Below are positions 6,763 through 13,940 of a stretch of 22,831 nucleotides of DNA, piece by piece. The translations under genes were made by a program, and so were the position numbers. Each line of letters begins with the position of its first letter. Position 1 is the first letter of the stretch. The DNA is from a virus: IMG/VR virus record IMGVR_UViG_3300044613_002919, positions 1 through 22,831 of that record. The stretch is one strand, 5' to 3'. Below the pieces are notes generated by a model, which was not told the origin of the DNA, searched no databases, and was given only the letters and a program-made list of their open reading frames with translations.

Positions 6763-7347
6763 TTATTCTCCGATGATTGTAATATCTCTAAGATCTGGAT
6801 ATTCGTGGTATTTAGGCGGTTCAGTTACTGAGTATAATTTTTCCAAACCAATTTGTGCATCTTCAATAGTGGGCCTATAATGGTAGCCAACCTTGAAAAT
6901 ACGTTGTTCCTGCCACGGCGAAACGGATAAGTCTCTACCATCATACCTACACTCCAGTAAAGCATCGTATGCTTCCTTGTCATCTAATAGTATAGCACCA
7001 CCGTGACCTATCTGTAAAGGCTTGTTGTGACCAAAACTTAAACATTGCATCTGACCTGGTCTATACATTCCCTCTTCTAAACGTCGAGCACTATCCCAAA
7101 TATCCGTGCCATAGAATCTATATTCTCCTATCCATTTTTCTGGCACAAGTTCGTATTCAATACCTAATTTGTGCATGGTCATTGGAATAGAAAGATAGGT
7201 GTATGCTGTGAACTGCACTCGCTTTACTTTTCGATATCGCAAACATAGTTCAATTGCATGTGTGCAGCAATCGGTCATGATTGCATAAGGTGCTCCAGTT
7301 TTGGTCGCTAGTAATTTTTCGAACTGTGCTATTTCTTCAAATGCCAC
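6763..7347 (-). CDS. DegT/DnrJ/EryC1-like aminotransferase, short form
   Basis: A PLP enzyme-like protein of 194 residues, about half the family's usual length of roughly 370-400. It has the catalytic-Lys motif SFGHNKPLQIGHGGA (K109), the PLP-ring Asp motif IWDSARR (D85), and YHYRPTIEDAQIGLEKL (155-171). The last matches the family GYNYRM..QAAIGL.QL segment. The C-terminal small domain is missing. The only usable start is GTG at 7347, eleven bases inside the end of galE and without a clear Shine-Dalgarno. The frame is open further upstream to a TAA but has no ATG, GTG or TTG there. These enzymes aminate keto-sugars on nucleotide carriers. The pairing with an epimerase and a glycosyltransferase fits sugar synthesis. 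Confidence 0.78.
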   Translation of the reverse strand: MAFEEIAQFEKLLATKTGAPYAIMTDCCTHAIELCLRYRKVKRVQFTAYTYLSIPMTMHKLGIEYELVPEKWIGEYRFYGTDIWDSARRLEEGMYRPGQMQCLSFGHNKPLQIGHGGAILLDDKEAYDALLECRYDGRDLSVSPWQEQRIFKVGYHYRPTIEDAQIGLEKLYSVTEPPKYHEYPDLRDITIIGE

Positions 7348-8302
7348 TTGTGTACCATTTATACGCTGAATCGATAATTTGATCGATGGTTGAATAATTT
7401 GGTTTCCATTTTAAAACCGACTGTGCTAATGTTGCATCGGCAATCAATTGATCAGGATCGCCAGGTCTACGTTCTCCTACTATTAACTTTAGTGGACCGT
7501 ATTTTAAATTAATATAATCAACAATTTGTTGATTGCTAATACCGCTGTTAGTACCCAAATTAAACACTGCAAATTGTTTATTAGTGTTCCATTGTATTGC
7601 TCTATAATGTGCATCTGCTAGATCCCAAACATGAATATAATCTCTTATGCACGTTCTGTCTGGTGTGTTAAAGTTTATTCCGTTTAGTGTAAAAAATTGA
7701 TCTCGAATTCTTGATTCTAATAATCTTGCTATAATATGTCCTGCTCCAGGTGCTTGGCCAAGGTCAAAGGTGAGAGGTTCTGCACCTGCTGCATTAAAAT
7801 ATCTAAAGCATACACTAGGTAACTCGTATGCTTGATTATAGTTTAATAGTACCTGTTCAATTATATCTTTTGTATGGCCATACGGACTGATAGGTTTTAT
7901 CCTGTCTGTTTCAACCAATGGAACATGATCAGGGTTACCGTACACACTAGCACTAGAACTGAAAAGAACAAGCGGTTTCTTTTTATAATCCTTAACATGA
8001 TTTAAAAATGTAATTGTCTTTGCAACATTGTTATCATAATATTTTGCAGGATCTTCGACACTTTCTCTGACACTAATATCTCCGGCACAATGCACAATGA
8101 CGTCTGGTTGTATTTCATCTAACCATAGCAAACTTTGTCGTGACACATAATCGGTATGTAAAAAACCATCAACGTTTTTAAGTGTATGATCTCTACGTTC
8201 TCGATCGATTACATACACTTTTGAATTTTCAATGTTTTGTTTTAAATAACGAGAAATGTGGCTACCAATATAACCACATCCACCAGTAACAATTATTTTC
8301 AT
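7337..8302 (-). CDS. galE: NAD-dependent sugar epimerase, GalE-like
   Basis: An extended short-chain dehydrogenase/reductase of 321 residues. It shows the dinucleotide motif TGGCGYIGSH (6-15), the SSSASVYG segment (115-122) and the catalytic YGHTK (Y141, K145), with upstream S116-S118. RYFNAAGA and GERRPGDPDQLIAD in the C-terminal half are hallmarks of UDP-glucose 4-epimerase. It would interconvert UDP-glucose and UDP-galactose, or the N-acetyl forms. Length is close to bacterial GalE (about 338). It overlaps the aminotransferase gene by eleven bases and is followed by sugar-active genes, suggesting production of a nucleotide sugar for a phage or host glycan. The exact substrate is not determined. 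Confidence 0.85.
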   Translation of the reverse strand: MKIIVTGGCGYIGSHISRYLKQNIENSKVYVIDRERRDHTLKNVDGFLHTDYVSRQSLLWLDEIQPDVIVHCAGDISVRESVEDPAKYYDNNVAKTITFLNHVKDYKKKPLVLFSSSASVYGNPDHVPLVETDRIKPISPYGHTKDIIEQVLLNYNQAYELPSVCFRYFNAAGAEPLTFDLGQAPGAGHIIARLLESRIRDQFFTLNGINFNTPDRTCIRDYIHVWDLADAHYRAIQWNTNKQFAVFNLGTNSGISNQQIVDYINLKYGPLKLIVGERRPGDPDQLIADATLAQSVLKWKPNYSTIDQIIDSAYKWYTSGI

Positions 8303-8325
8303 TATTGTGCTCTATTTTTTATTGC

Positions 8326-8517
8326 CTACAATAAAGACGAAACGTAACGATATAACTTGAATATAACAAATAAACATATAAAAAACACAATCAAATATAA
8401 TGTGTCTGAAGAATCATCTTTTTGTATCGGAGGATCGCTAAAACTAGTGCATTGTGGACATCTAACCGCATAAAACGGCATCTTGGAATGACAATAAACA
8501 CAAGTTCTATAATTCAT
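8326..8517 (-). CDS. Small zinc-ribbon membrane protein (63 residues)
   Basis: The N-terminus carries two CxxC pairs (C6/C9 and C20/C23), a zinc-ribbon knuckle. A polar linker rich in Asp and Ser follows, then a single membrane helix near 40-58 (LYLIVFFICLFVIFKLY). The likely topology is a soluble metal-binding head on a membrane anchor. The ATG shares a base with the glycosyltransferase TAA (TAATG). Such small proteins are common in phage genomes and no function is known. The Cys pattern and helix are seen directly. Confidence 0.72.
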   Translation of the reverse strand: MNYRTCVYCHSKMPFYAVRCPQCTSFSDPPIQKDDSSDTLYLIVFFICLFVIFKLYRYVSSLL

Positions 8518-9710
8518 TAATACTTGCTTTCGTGAGTATGTTTTCTATAGTCTGTACTCATACGCAACCACCTTTCTCCGTTACCTTCGAGAATATCGCA
8601 GATGCGATCAATTGTTCCGTTGTTCCACGCACTAAATCGACCCATGTTGTTGTGCGGATGTTGTAAGAGGGGTACAAGTTTTTGTACTGCATCTCTAATC
8701 GACCACGGGACATAAAGTCTCTCGCTATCATTTGCAAAAGCTTCTGGGAAACTTCTGTATGCGGGGTATAAGATATTAGCCCCAAGAGCGTCAGCTTCAC
8801 TTGCTGTGTTCGAAACCCAATCCTGAAGAGCACAATTAAACAACACTCGCGTATCATTGAGTAGAGCATAGTAATCATTCTTTTCAAGATCTTCATATAC
8901 AGTCAGTTTACCTTCTGCTTGTAGTCTGCGTGTACGCTCCATATACGAACTATTGTTACTACGTAACTTGCTGCCGCTGAATACACAAAATTCCACACGA
9001 GGCCAATCATTGTAAGGTAGTGATTGTAGTCTATGATATTCTTCGATAAGATCCATGTAGAAGTCGGGCTGTTTCTCTTGATCCCATCTAGCAGCAAAAC
9101 CTACACGGTAAGCTCTATCTTCGAATTTCTTTAGCTCACCGGGTACACGACCACGCACTTCTTCTTTACCAAATGCCAGTCCACTGATATTATACAGTCT
9201 ACCTCGCCATCCTGCAACCTTCATGTGCATGACCATCTCTTCATTGGTAGCAAGAATAATATCTGCAAATGAGTCTACCATCTTTTCGTAATGTGCCATC
9301 CATTCCTGCATGCCCCAGACATGAACAAAGTCATCTGGGTCAATAGTTTGTGCAAGACAACGAACGGCAATGCGAGGACGCATAGTAGGATCAATTTGAT
9401 CGAGAATGTAAGGTAAGCTCTCGATGCCGGGTTGAAACATGTCTTCAAAGTAGATAATGTCTTCACTAGTAACTTCTCCTGCTTTCATTTTACGAACTAG
9501 ATTCATCAACTGGCTCATGCCAAAATATGTACGACCATGTGCGTCTAACACTTGGCCGGTTACGATAGCTTGATCATTGCTCAGTGTTTCACCAGATACG
9601 ATTTCATAGTCGATACCACGACGTTCAAATACTGCACGATTCCACTCTTGAAGCTGTAATGTATATCTTGCTTTGTAAGGTTCAAGACCCATGTACCATA
9701 ATTTACGCAT
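8517..9710 (-). CDS. Glycosyltransferase, GT-B / family 4-like
   Basis: A 397-residue protein. The second half has features of GT-B glycosyltransferases: VGFAARWDQEKQPDF (about residue 200 on, the start of the donor domain), and later SNTASEADALGANILYP, which resembles the E-x-x-A-x-G-x-x-I donor-binding loop. The start at 9710 is preferred to an ATG three codons upstream at 9719. GGAGG then sits nine bases before the chosen ATG, and the ATG overlaps the TAA of the preceding gene as TAATG. With GalE and the aminotransferase downstream it probably transfers a sugar to a glycan, protein or DNA base; the acceptor is unknown. The glycosyltransferase call is probable, the subfamily uncertain. Confidence 0.68.
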   Translation of the reverse strand: MRKLWYMGLEPYKARYTLQLQEWNRAVFERRGIDYEIVSGETLSNDQAIVTGQVLDAHGRTYFGMSQLMNLVRKMKAGEVTSEDIIYFEDMFQPGIESLPYILDQIDPTMRPRIAVRCLAQTIDPDDFVHVWGMQEWMAHYEKMVDSFADIILATNEEMVMHMKVAGWRGRLYNISGLAFGKEEVRGRVPGELKKFEDRAYRVGFAARWDQEKQPDFYMDLIEEYHRLQSLPYNDWPRVEFCVFSGSKLRSNNSSYMERTRRLQAEGKLTVYEDLEKNDYYALLNDTRVLFNCALQDWVSNTASEADALGANILYPAYRSFPEAFANDSERLYVPWSIRDAVQKLVPLLQHPHNNMGRFSAWNNGTIDRICDILEGNGERWLRMSTDYRKHTHESKY

Positions 9711-9973
9711 TATAACCATCCTCCGGCTCTAGCAATGCCAACAATACCTACCAAAATCCAAAAACCATTTAGTAATGTGTATGCTTTATCTTTCTTAAGT
9801 GTAGCACAGTAGGTTAACAAGATTGCATCCAAAGTGTTTACAATCCAAACTAACATAAATGGACTTGCTGGTCCTAACCATGACACTAGAGTAAAACAAA
9901 AAATACGCATAACAACCCCGGCCATTTCCATAGCCGGAATATTATTTTTTATAAAATTAATTATAGGTTGCAT
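9710..9973 (-). CDS. Small membrane protein (87 residues), paralogue of the one at 22203
   Basis: Three hydrophobic segments are visible: about 17-33, 38-57 and 66-83. The second half reads PASPFMLVWIVNTLDA, then a basic loop (LKKDKAY), then LLNGFWILVGIVGIAR. This aligns almost without gaps with the C-terminal half of the small membrane protein at 22203-22493 (Pro-rich turn, basic loop, LLN, final helix ending in Arg). AGGAA precedes the ATG at good spacing. It lies two bases after the radical SAM gene at 9976-11184. It weakly recalls small transporter halves, but I would not assign a function. Confidence 0.7.
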   Translation of the reverse strand: MQPIINFIKNNIPAMEMAGVVMRIFCFTLVSWLGPASPFMLVWIVNTLDAILLTYCATLKKDKAYTLLNGFWILVGIVGIARAGGWL

Positions 9974-9975
9974 TA

Positions 9976-11184
9976 TTATTCCTTTGTGTAATTTTTTATT
10001 AAATTATAAAATTCGGGCACAAAATCTTGCATTCTGATATTCTTTAAATGATCCTGTTCTATAATTTTACTTAAAAATTTTTCAAAAAGCAAGTCATCAT
10101 TTTCATTATGCGTCGATATAAAAATTGAATTGTAGCTGTTACTAATTTTGTTTTTAATTTTTTTAGGTAAACTGGTAGGACGAAAATAATCCGGACTATA
10201 TATACTATTGTTGAGATATTTGATTTTGTTTGTGTTAAACCATTCAACAGTTTCGCTATAATAAAGCATGTTGATATTGCTTAGAGTAAATGAAGCACTT
10301 AACTCTATATTATTAGTTCGGTATTGCTCAATGTTCTCTAACACAGTGTTCCATTTTAAGGGATATCTCAAATACTCAAATGTTTTCTCTATACCGTCAA
10401 TACTTAGGCAAAAGTTAAGTCTACTAAAATTTTTTAAAATTTTAATTTGTTCTTGATTTAGTCTAATAGAACCATTTGTAGTAAAACTTATAAAACAATC
10501 AGTGTTTCCATATTCAATCAATTTTTTTAGTATTTCAAAATTTGTCCTACTCAGTAAGGGTTCGCCTCCGCGAAAATTTACTGACCGTGCATTAGTATAA
10601 TCTAAATCAATTTGATCCAGCAACAAGTTCCAAGGTTTGTTTACTAAACGTCCTTGTTGTTTCTCTAGACCGATCCAAGCACTACTAGACGCTCCGTCGC
10701 AGGTTATGCAGGTAGCATTGCAGGTGTTATTTGTATCAATCTTGTAATGCAACAGACTATAATTGCCATCATTGCATTCGTTTTCAATAACTTTTAAATC
10801 ACGATTCAGAACTATATCAATAAGATTGTTTTTAGTTATCCTATCACTTACAATGCCCTGATCTTCCAATGTCCAGCATCTGTAACACGCCGCAGGTCTT
10901 ATCCCCGATAACATTTTTTGTTTAATTTGTTCTATATTTTCTTTAGAATAATCAATTAAACAACACTCAATGTTTGATGGATATTCTATTCCATAAAAAG
11001 GAAGCACACAAAAAGCAGGGTTATTAAATTTTTCAACTTTACTAAATGTCTCGTTAATTTCTTGGTAAACAAAATCAGGTACATTGTAATGTTGAATAAA
11101 GTTATCATAGCTAGGCCAATCTGCTCCAGCCAAAGCCGTATAATCTCTTTCTGTTATAGAAAGATATTTTGAAACTTCTCTCAT
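9976..11184 (-). CDS. Radical SAM protein with N-terminal auxiliary-cluster domain (I)
   Basis: A 402-residue protein. The radical SAM cluster motif CNATCITC (C155, C159, C162) is followed by RGGEPLL (205-211), the SAM-binding GGE motif, and by LSIDGIEKTFEYLRYPLKW, typical of peptide-modifying SPASM/twitch relatives. Before the core lies a second cysteine set: C59, C74-C75 and C100-x2-C103. It resembles a SPASM/twitch auxiliary [4Fe-4S] domain placed at the N-terminus. The same order occurs in the protein at 11856-13049. The substrate is unknown; related enzymes modify peptides, proteins or RNA. No iron-sulfur partner or precursor peptide is obvious nearby. The start is one base after the TGA of the 73-residue gene (TGAAATG). 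Confidence 0.82.
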   Translation of the reverse strand: MREVSKYLSITERDYTALAGADWPSYDNFIQHYNVPDFVYQEINETFSKVEKFNNPAFCVLPFYGIEYPSNIECCLIDYSKENIEQIKQKMLSGIRPAACYRCWTLEDQGIVSDRITKNNLIDIVLNRDLKVIENECNDGNYSLLHYKIDTNNTCNATCITCDGASSSAWIGLEKQQGRLVNKPWNLLLDQIDLDYTNARSVNFRGGEPLLSRTNFEILKKLIEYGNTDCFISFTTNGSIRLNQEQIKILKNFSRLNFCLSIDGIEKTFEYLRYPLKWNTVLENIEQYRTNNIELSASFTLSNINMLYYSETVEWFNTNKIKYLNNSIYSPDYFRPTSLPKKIKNKISNSYNSIFISTHNENDDLLFEKFLSKIIEQDHLKNIRMQDFVPEFYNLIKNYTKE

Positions 11185-11185
11185 T

Positions 11186-11407
11186 TCAAAGTTGTTTTTC
11201 TTTTTTCACATACCACATATTTCGTGGTTCACGGCCTCTTAAGCTACGTTGAAATTCGCCCCATGGCGATTTTTCGTTGTACAAGTGTCGTTCGTCGAAT
11301 GGATGACCATACTGTACACAAAATTCACGATAACGATCAAGATCGTCGAAGATGGTTGACACTTCTGGTTTCATTACCAGATATTTTTTGAGCCATTTAG
11401 CGGCCAT
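11186..11407 (-). CDS. Small hypothetical protein (73 residues)
   Basis: A basic, aromatic-rich soluble protein beginning MAAKWLKKYLVMKPEV and ending in RGREPRNMWYVKKEKQL. The central YGHPFDERHLYNEKSPWGEF is distinctive. AAGGAGAT lies at good spacing before the ATG, which supports the gene. I do not recognise a family. It sits between the T-fold protein and a radical SAM gene. It could be an accessory subunit or peptide substrate of the latter, but there is no direct sign of this. Confidence 0.7.
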   Translation of the reverse strand: MAAKWLKKYLVMKPEVSTIFDDLDRYREFCVQYGHPFDERHLYNEKSPWGEFQRSLRGREPRNMWYVKKEKQL

Positions 11408-11417
11408 TTTTATCTCC

Positions 11418-11846
11418 TTAAATTTTTATTGATAGAGAGGGTTGATGTGTATTATAAGTGATCTCACAACCGTTTTCGTTGTCTTCACTTACGCTTATTG
11501 TAACATTTCTTTCTGGATATCTGTTAGCAATCTGGAGGTACAAATCATCTGCTATCATTTCGCATGATTTATAGTCAAGATCTAAAGTGGAATTGCTATA
11601 CAGACTCTCCAGCCATCTTTTAAACTGGATGAATTCGATGTCCCGGTCATTATGGAACACATCGATTGACACCCTAAAGTGGAAGATATGACGATGAGGA
11701 TAACCAAGAAAAGATACGTCCGCAAGATGAGGATTCTCCAATGCTGCTGGGTATTTATGAATACCTTCACGGTTAAATGTTATCCAAATTTGTCTTGCTG
11801 CACGTTCTAGAATTCTTTCTGCAGTTTGTCTTTGCTCTAGATTCAT
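11418..11846 (-). CDS. T-fold protein, QueD-like paralogue (142 residues)
   Basis: It resembles the QueD/FolE T-fold but is not a standard QueD. Shared features are a His pair in YPHRHIFHF (H51, H53), where QueD has HGH, and DIEFIQFKRWL (69-79), where QueD has its DF..LK helix. Others are SCEMIADDLY (94-103), nearly the same as CEGLADMLY in this window's QueD, and VSEDNENG with E121 at the pterin-binding Glu position. The catalytic Cys before the His pair and the catalytic Asp-His dyad are missing; LDLDY stands at the latter place. It could be a pathway variant such as a CDG decarboxylase or other late step, or a binding subunit. That is inference from fold and context. Confidence 0.65.
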   Translation of the reverse strand: MNLEQRQTAERILERAARQIWITFNREGIHKYPAALENPHLADVSFLGYPHRHIFHFRVSIDVFHNDRDIEFIQFKRWLESLYSNSTLDLDYKSCEMIADDLYLQIANRYPERNVTISVSEDNENGCEITYNTHQPSLSIKI

Positions 11847-11855
11847 AATTCTAAT

Positions 11856-13049
11856 TTAATTAAATGAGTTGTATATGTCAGGAAAAATTTTTTTACTGTC
11901 TAAATTACGTCTTTGATCTAAAATTTGTAAATCTTGTAATAATGTTGATTTGTAATTAGAATTGTTATTTAAAAAAGAAATTAAGGTATTAAGTTGATTG
12001 TTATACCTTTCATCCTTTGAATTATACAAAGGTGTATTATTGTCAATAAGGTTTTGTTTGATTATACTAACAGTTTCATCTATGTAAGTCTGTGGTAAAC
12101 TTCTCGGATCTAAGAAATCCTTTTTTTGTCCTGCATGAACATAGTAAATGTTGAAACAATTTTTTTCAAACCCTTCTTTTGTTAATGTTTTTATGGCTTG
12201 AAAAATTGTTTTAGCATTCAATGATGTGTAAGTCATACTAAAACTTATATTGTCTACGCCCACGGCGTTCTTAAGTGATAGTAAATTGCTGTAGAAATTA
12301 TTCCAATTACCTGGATATCTGATGTAGTTGTAACGGTCTTCCATGTCATCAAAACTAACTATCCAGTGACAGCTTTTAAATTTTAATAAAGTTTCATAAA
12401 TTTTGTTGTTTTTTATCAAAGAAAGATTTGTATTAACACTGATATTACAATTTAAATTTACTTCTGCTAATTTATCGAGAATAATTTGATTTTCTTTTAT
12501 TAACAACGGTTCGCCACCAGCTATGTAAAGATAATTTATTTTTGAAATATTGTCAAGATAATATTGAATCAAATCATCAATTTTATCTTTGCCCAATGCA
12601 TCGTGCTGATTTAGTTCTTCGGCCCAAAGTGAACTACACAATGGACCGCAATAGACACATGCATAATTACATGTGTTTCTAAATCTAAGATCGGCGTATC
12701 TATATTCAAATGCATTCACATCAGAATAAATCTCTTTGCTGTTATTTTCCTGAAATTCAAGAAAATCATAACGCATTGTGCTTTTATAGTTAAAATTCTC
12801 AGACTTAATTGTATTATCTTGAGGGTAGCATGCCCTACACCCAGCTACTTGTTTTCCTGATAACATATCCTGCTTGATTTTTATAGCTTTATAACCATTT
12901 AAAATCGAATATATTGAATCTTGATTAAGATCACCTAATTCATTTTTTGATTGACAGCAACTTTCTACTCTACCATCTCCCCAAATATAAAAAGTTGTCC
13001 ATGGTGCAGGACAAAATGCTGTATTGTTATAGAATTCTTCGTTAGTCAA
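11856..13049 (-). CDS. Radical SAM protein with N-terminal auxiliary-cluster domain (II)
   Basis: A 397-residue protein with the same design as the one at 9976-11184. N-terminal cysteines C13 (FCPAPW), C31-C32 (RVESCCQ) and C71-x2-C74 form a likely auxiliary cluster site. The radical SAM motif CNYACVYC (C127, C131, C134) and AGGEPLL follow. The WGDGRVESCC region matches the opening of SPASM-type domains. The start is TTG at 13049, overlapping the TGA of the 171-residue gene (TTGA); no ATG occurs before the conserved FCPAPW. It lies directly upstream of the T-fold gene. The reaction is unknown; peptide or nucleobase modification are both possible. Confidence 0.8.
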   Translation of the reverse strand: MTNEEFYNNTAFCPAPWTTFYIWGDGRVESCCQSKNELGDLNQDSIYSILNGYKAIKIKQDMLSGKQVAGCRACYPQDNTIKSENFNYKSTMRYDFLEFQENNSKEIYSDVNAFEYRYADLRFRNTCNYACVYCGPLCSSLWAEELNQHDALGKDKIDDLIQYYLDNISKINYLYIAGGEPLLIKENQIILDKLAEVNLNCNISVNTNLSLIKNNKIYETLLKFKSCHWIVSFDDMEDRYNYIRYPGNWNNFYSNLLSLKNAVGVDNISFSMTYTSLNAKTIFQAIKTLTKEGFEKNCFNIYYVHAGQKKDFLDPRSLPQTYIDETVSIIKQNLIDNNTPLYNSKDERYNNQLNTLISFLNNNSNYKSTLLQDLQILDQRRNLDSKKIFPDIYNSFN

Positions 13050-13561
13050 TTTACTATTATATCCTGTTTATATTTTGACCAATCAGTGAAACAGTCTTCT
13101 CTGCGCATTAGGTTATGAACACTATGACACCACACACCTGGATTAGTTGCAGCAAAATCTTTGTCGTCTAGTTTAATTGTAGCATTATATCCTAGTTGTT
13201 GTATATAGGGCATTTTAACCGATATCATTGGAATAAATTTATTATGTTCTGGTAATCCAGTTTCTAATAGACCTTCTGCGTTATTGACATCAATGTCTAA
13301 TGTACACCAATATCCACGACCAATAAAAGGCATAATCATATTCTCCCATCTAGTCCAATCTGAACTGTCTGCCCGGCTGTTAGGAAAACTTTGATTAGCA
13401 CCAAAATAAATGTGTGTGCATTTATGAGCAATGGCTGCTGCCTCGATTAAGTCTTGTTCTTGTACACCAATTACGAACAGCGTCTTTTGACCGTATGCAG
13501 GTGTGTGCTCAACTTCTACACCTACAAACAGTTTTGTATTTTCAAATTTATCTCTATTCAT
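13046..13561 (-). CDS. Hypothetical protein (171 residues) in the radical SAM cluster
   Basis: No family recognised. It is a compact soluble alpha/beta protein starting MNRDKFENTKLFVGVEVEH. Glycine-bearing beta-alpha turns (LFVIGVQEQDLIEAAAIA, HIYFGANQSF, YWCTLDIDVNN, MISVKMPYIQQLGYNATIK) look like a partial TIM barrel. C and H residues near the end (WCHSVHNLM, REDCF) could bind metal. It overlaps the upstream 128-residue gene by eight bases and the downstream radical SAM gene by TTGA, so all three are one translational unit. A link to deazaguanine or radical SAM chemistry is suggested only by place. Confidence 0.72.
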   Translation of the reverse strand: MNRDKFENTKLFVGVEVEHTPAYGQKTLFVIGVQEQDLIEAAAIAHKCTHIYFGANQSFPNSRADSSDWTRWENMIMPFIGRGYWCTLDIDVNNAEGLLETGLPEHNKFIPMISVKMPYIQQLGYNATIKLDDKDFAATNPGVWCHSVHNLMRREDCFTDWSKYKQDIIVN

Positions 13562-13940
13562 GATTTGATAACAAGTAAAGTAATAAGTTTTGACTTACAG
13601 CGTTTGAATGAATATTAATTATACATGAACCTACTTCGTCAATCCAACCGTAAGTTTTTTTTATTTTACCATTTACAAAATATTTACAATATGAATCAAA
13701 ATGGTTGAGTTCAATATCACCTAATCTAATTTTAAAAATATGCAAATAAGAATCTAAATGCCTTTTTTCATTGAAATTAACAACAATTTTATTTTTAACA
13801 TTGATGTTTAAATCAAGAGTATAAACAATTTGATTTGGCTCTAAATATGTAAATATTCCGTTTGGGGCAATCAAAAAATCATCTAATTCTACTTTATTTA
13901 GATTGAGAAATATAGATAATTTTTTTTCTGTTTTGATCAT
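13554..13940 (-). CDS. Hypothetical beta-rich protein (128 residues)
   Basis: No family recognised. It looks rich in beta strands (VYTLDLNINVKNKIVVNF, HIFKIRLGDIELNHF), with a terminal segment YGWIDEVGSCIINIHSN followed by a short helix, like a small beta-sandwich. Its start overlaps the end of the cobalamin-type radical SAM gene by 47 bases, an unusually long overlap here. GAGG lies about 15 bases upstream, which is far for a Shine-Dalgarno. There is no later Met, so the only ATG is used. The gene is likely but the start is less sure. Confidence 0.58.
   Translation of the reverse strand: MIKTEKKLSIFLNLNKVELDDFLIAPNGIFTYLEPNQIVYTLDLNINVKNKIVVNFNEKRHLDSYLHIFKIRLGDIELNHFDSYCKYFVNGKIKKTYGWIDEVGSCIINIHSNAVSQNLLLYLLSNHE

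Noticed and set aside
7356-7363. TATAAATG on the minus strand, seven of eight matches to the late promoter box
   Set aside because: It lies inside galE just before the aminotransferase GTG and would start transcription at or past the start codon. One mismatch in AT-rich DNA is likely chance.
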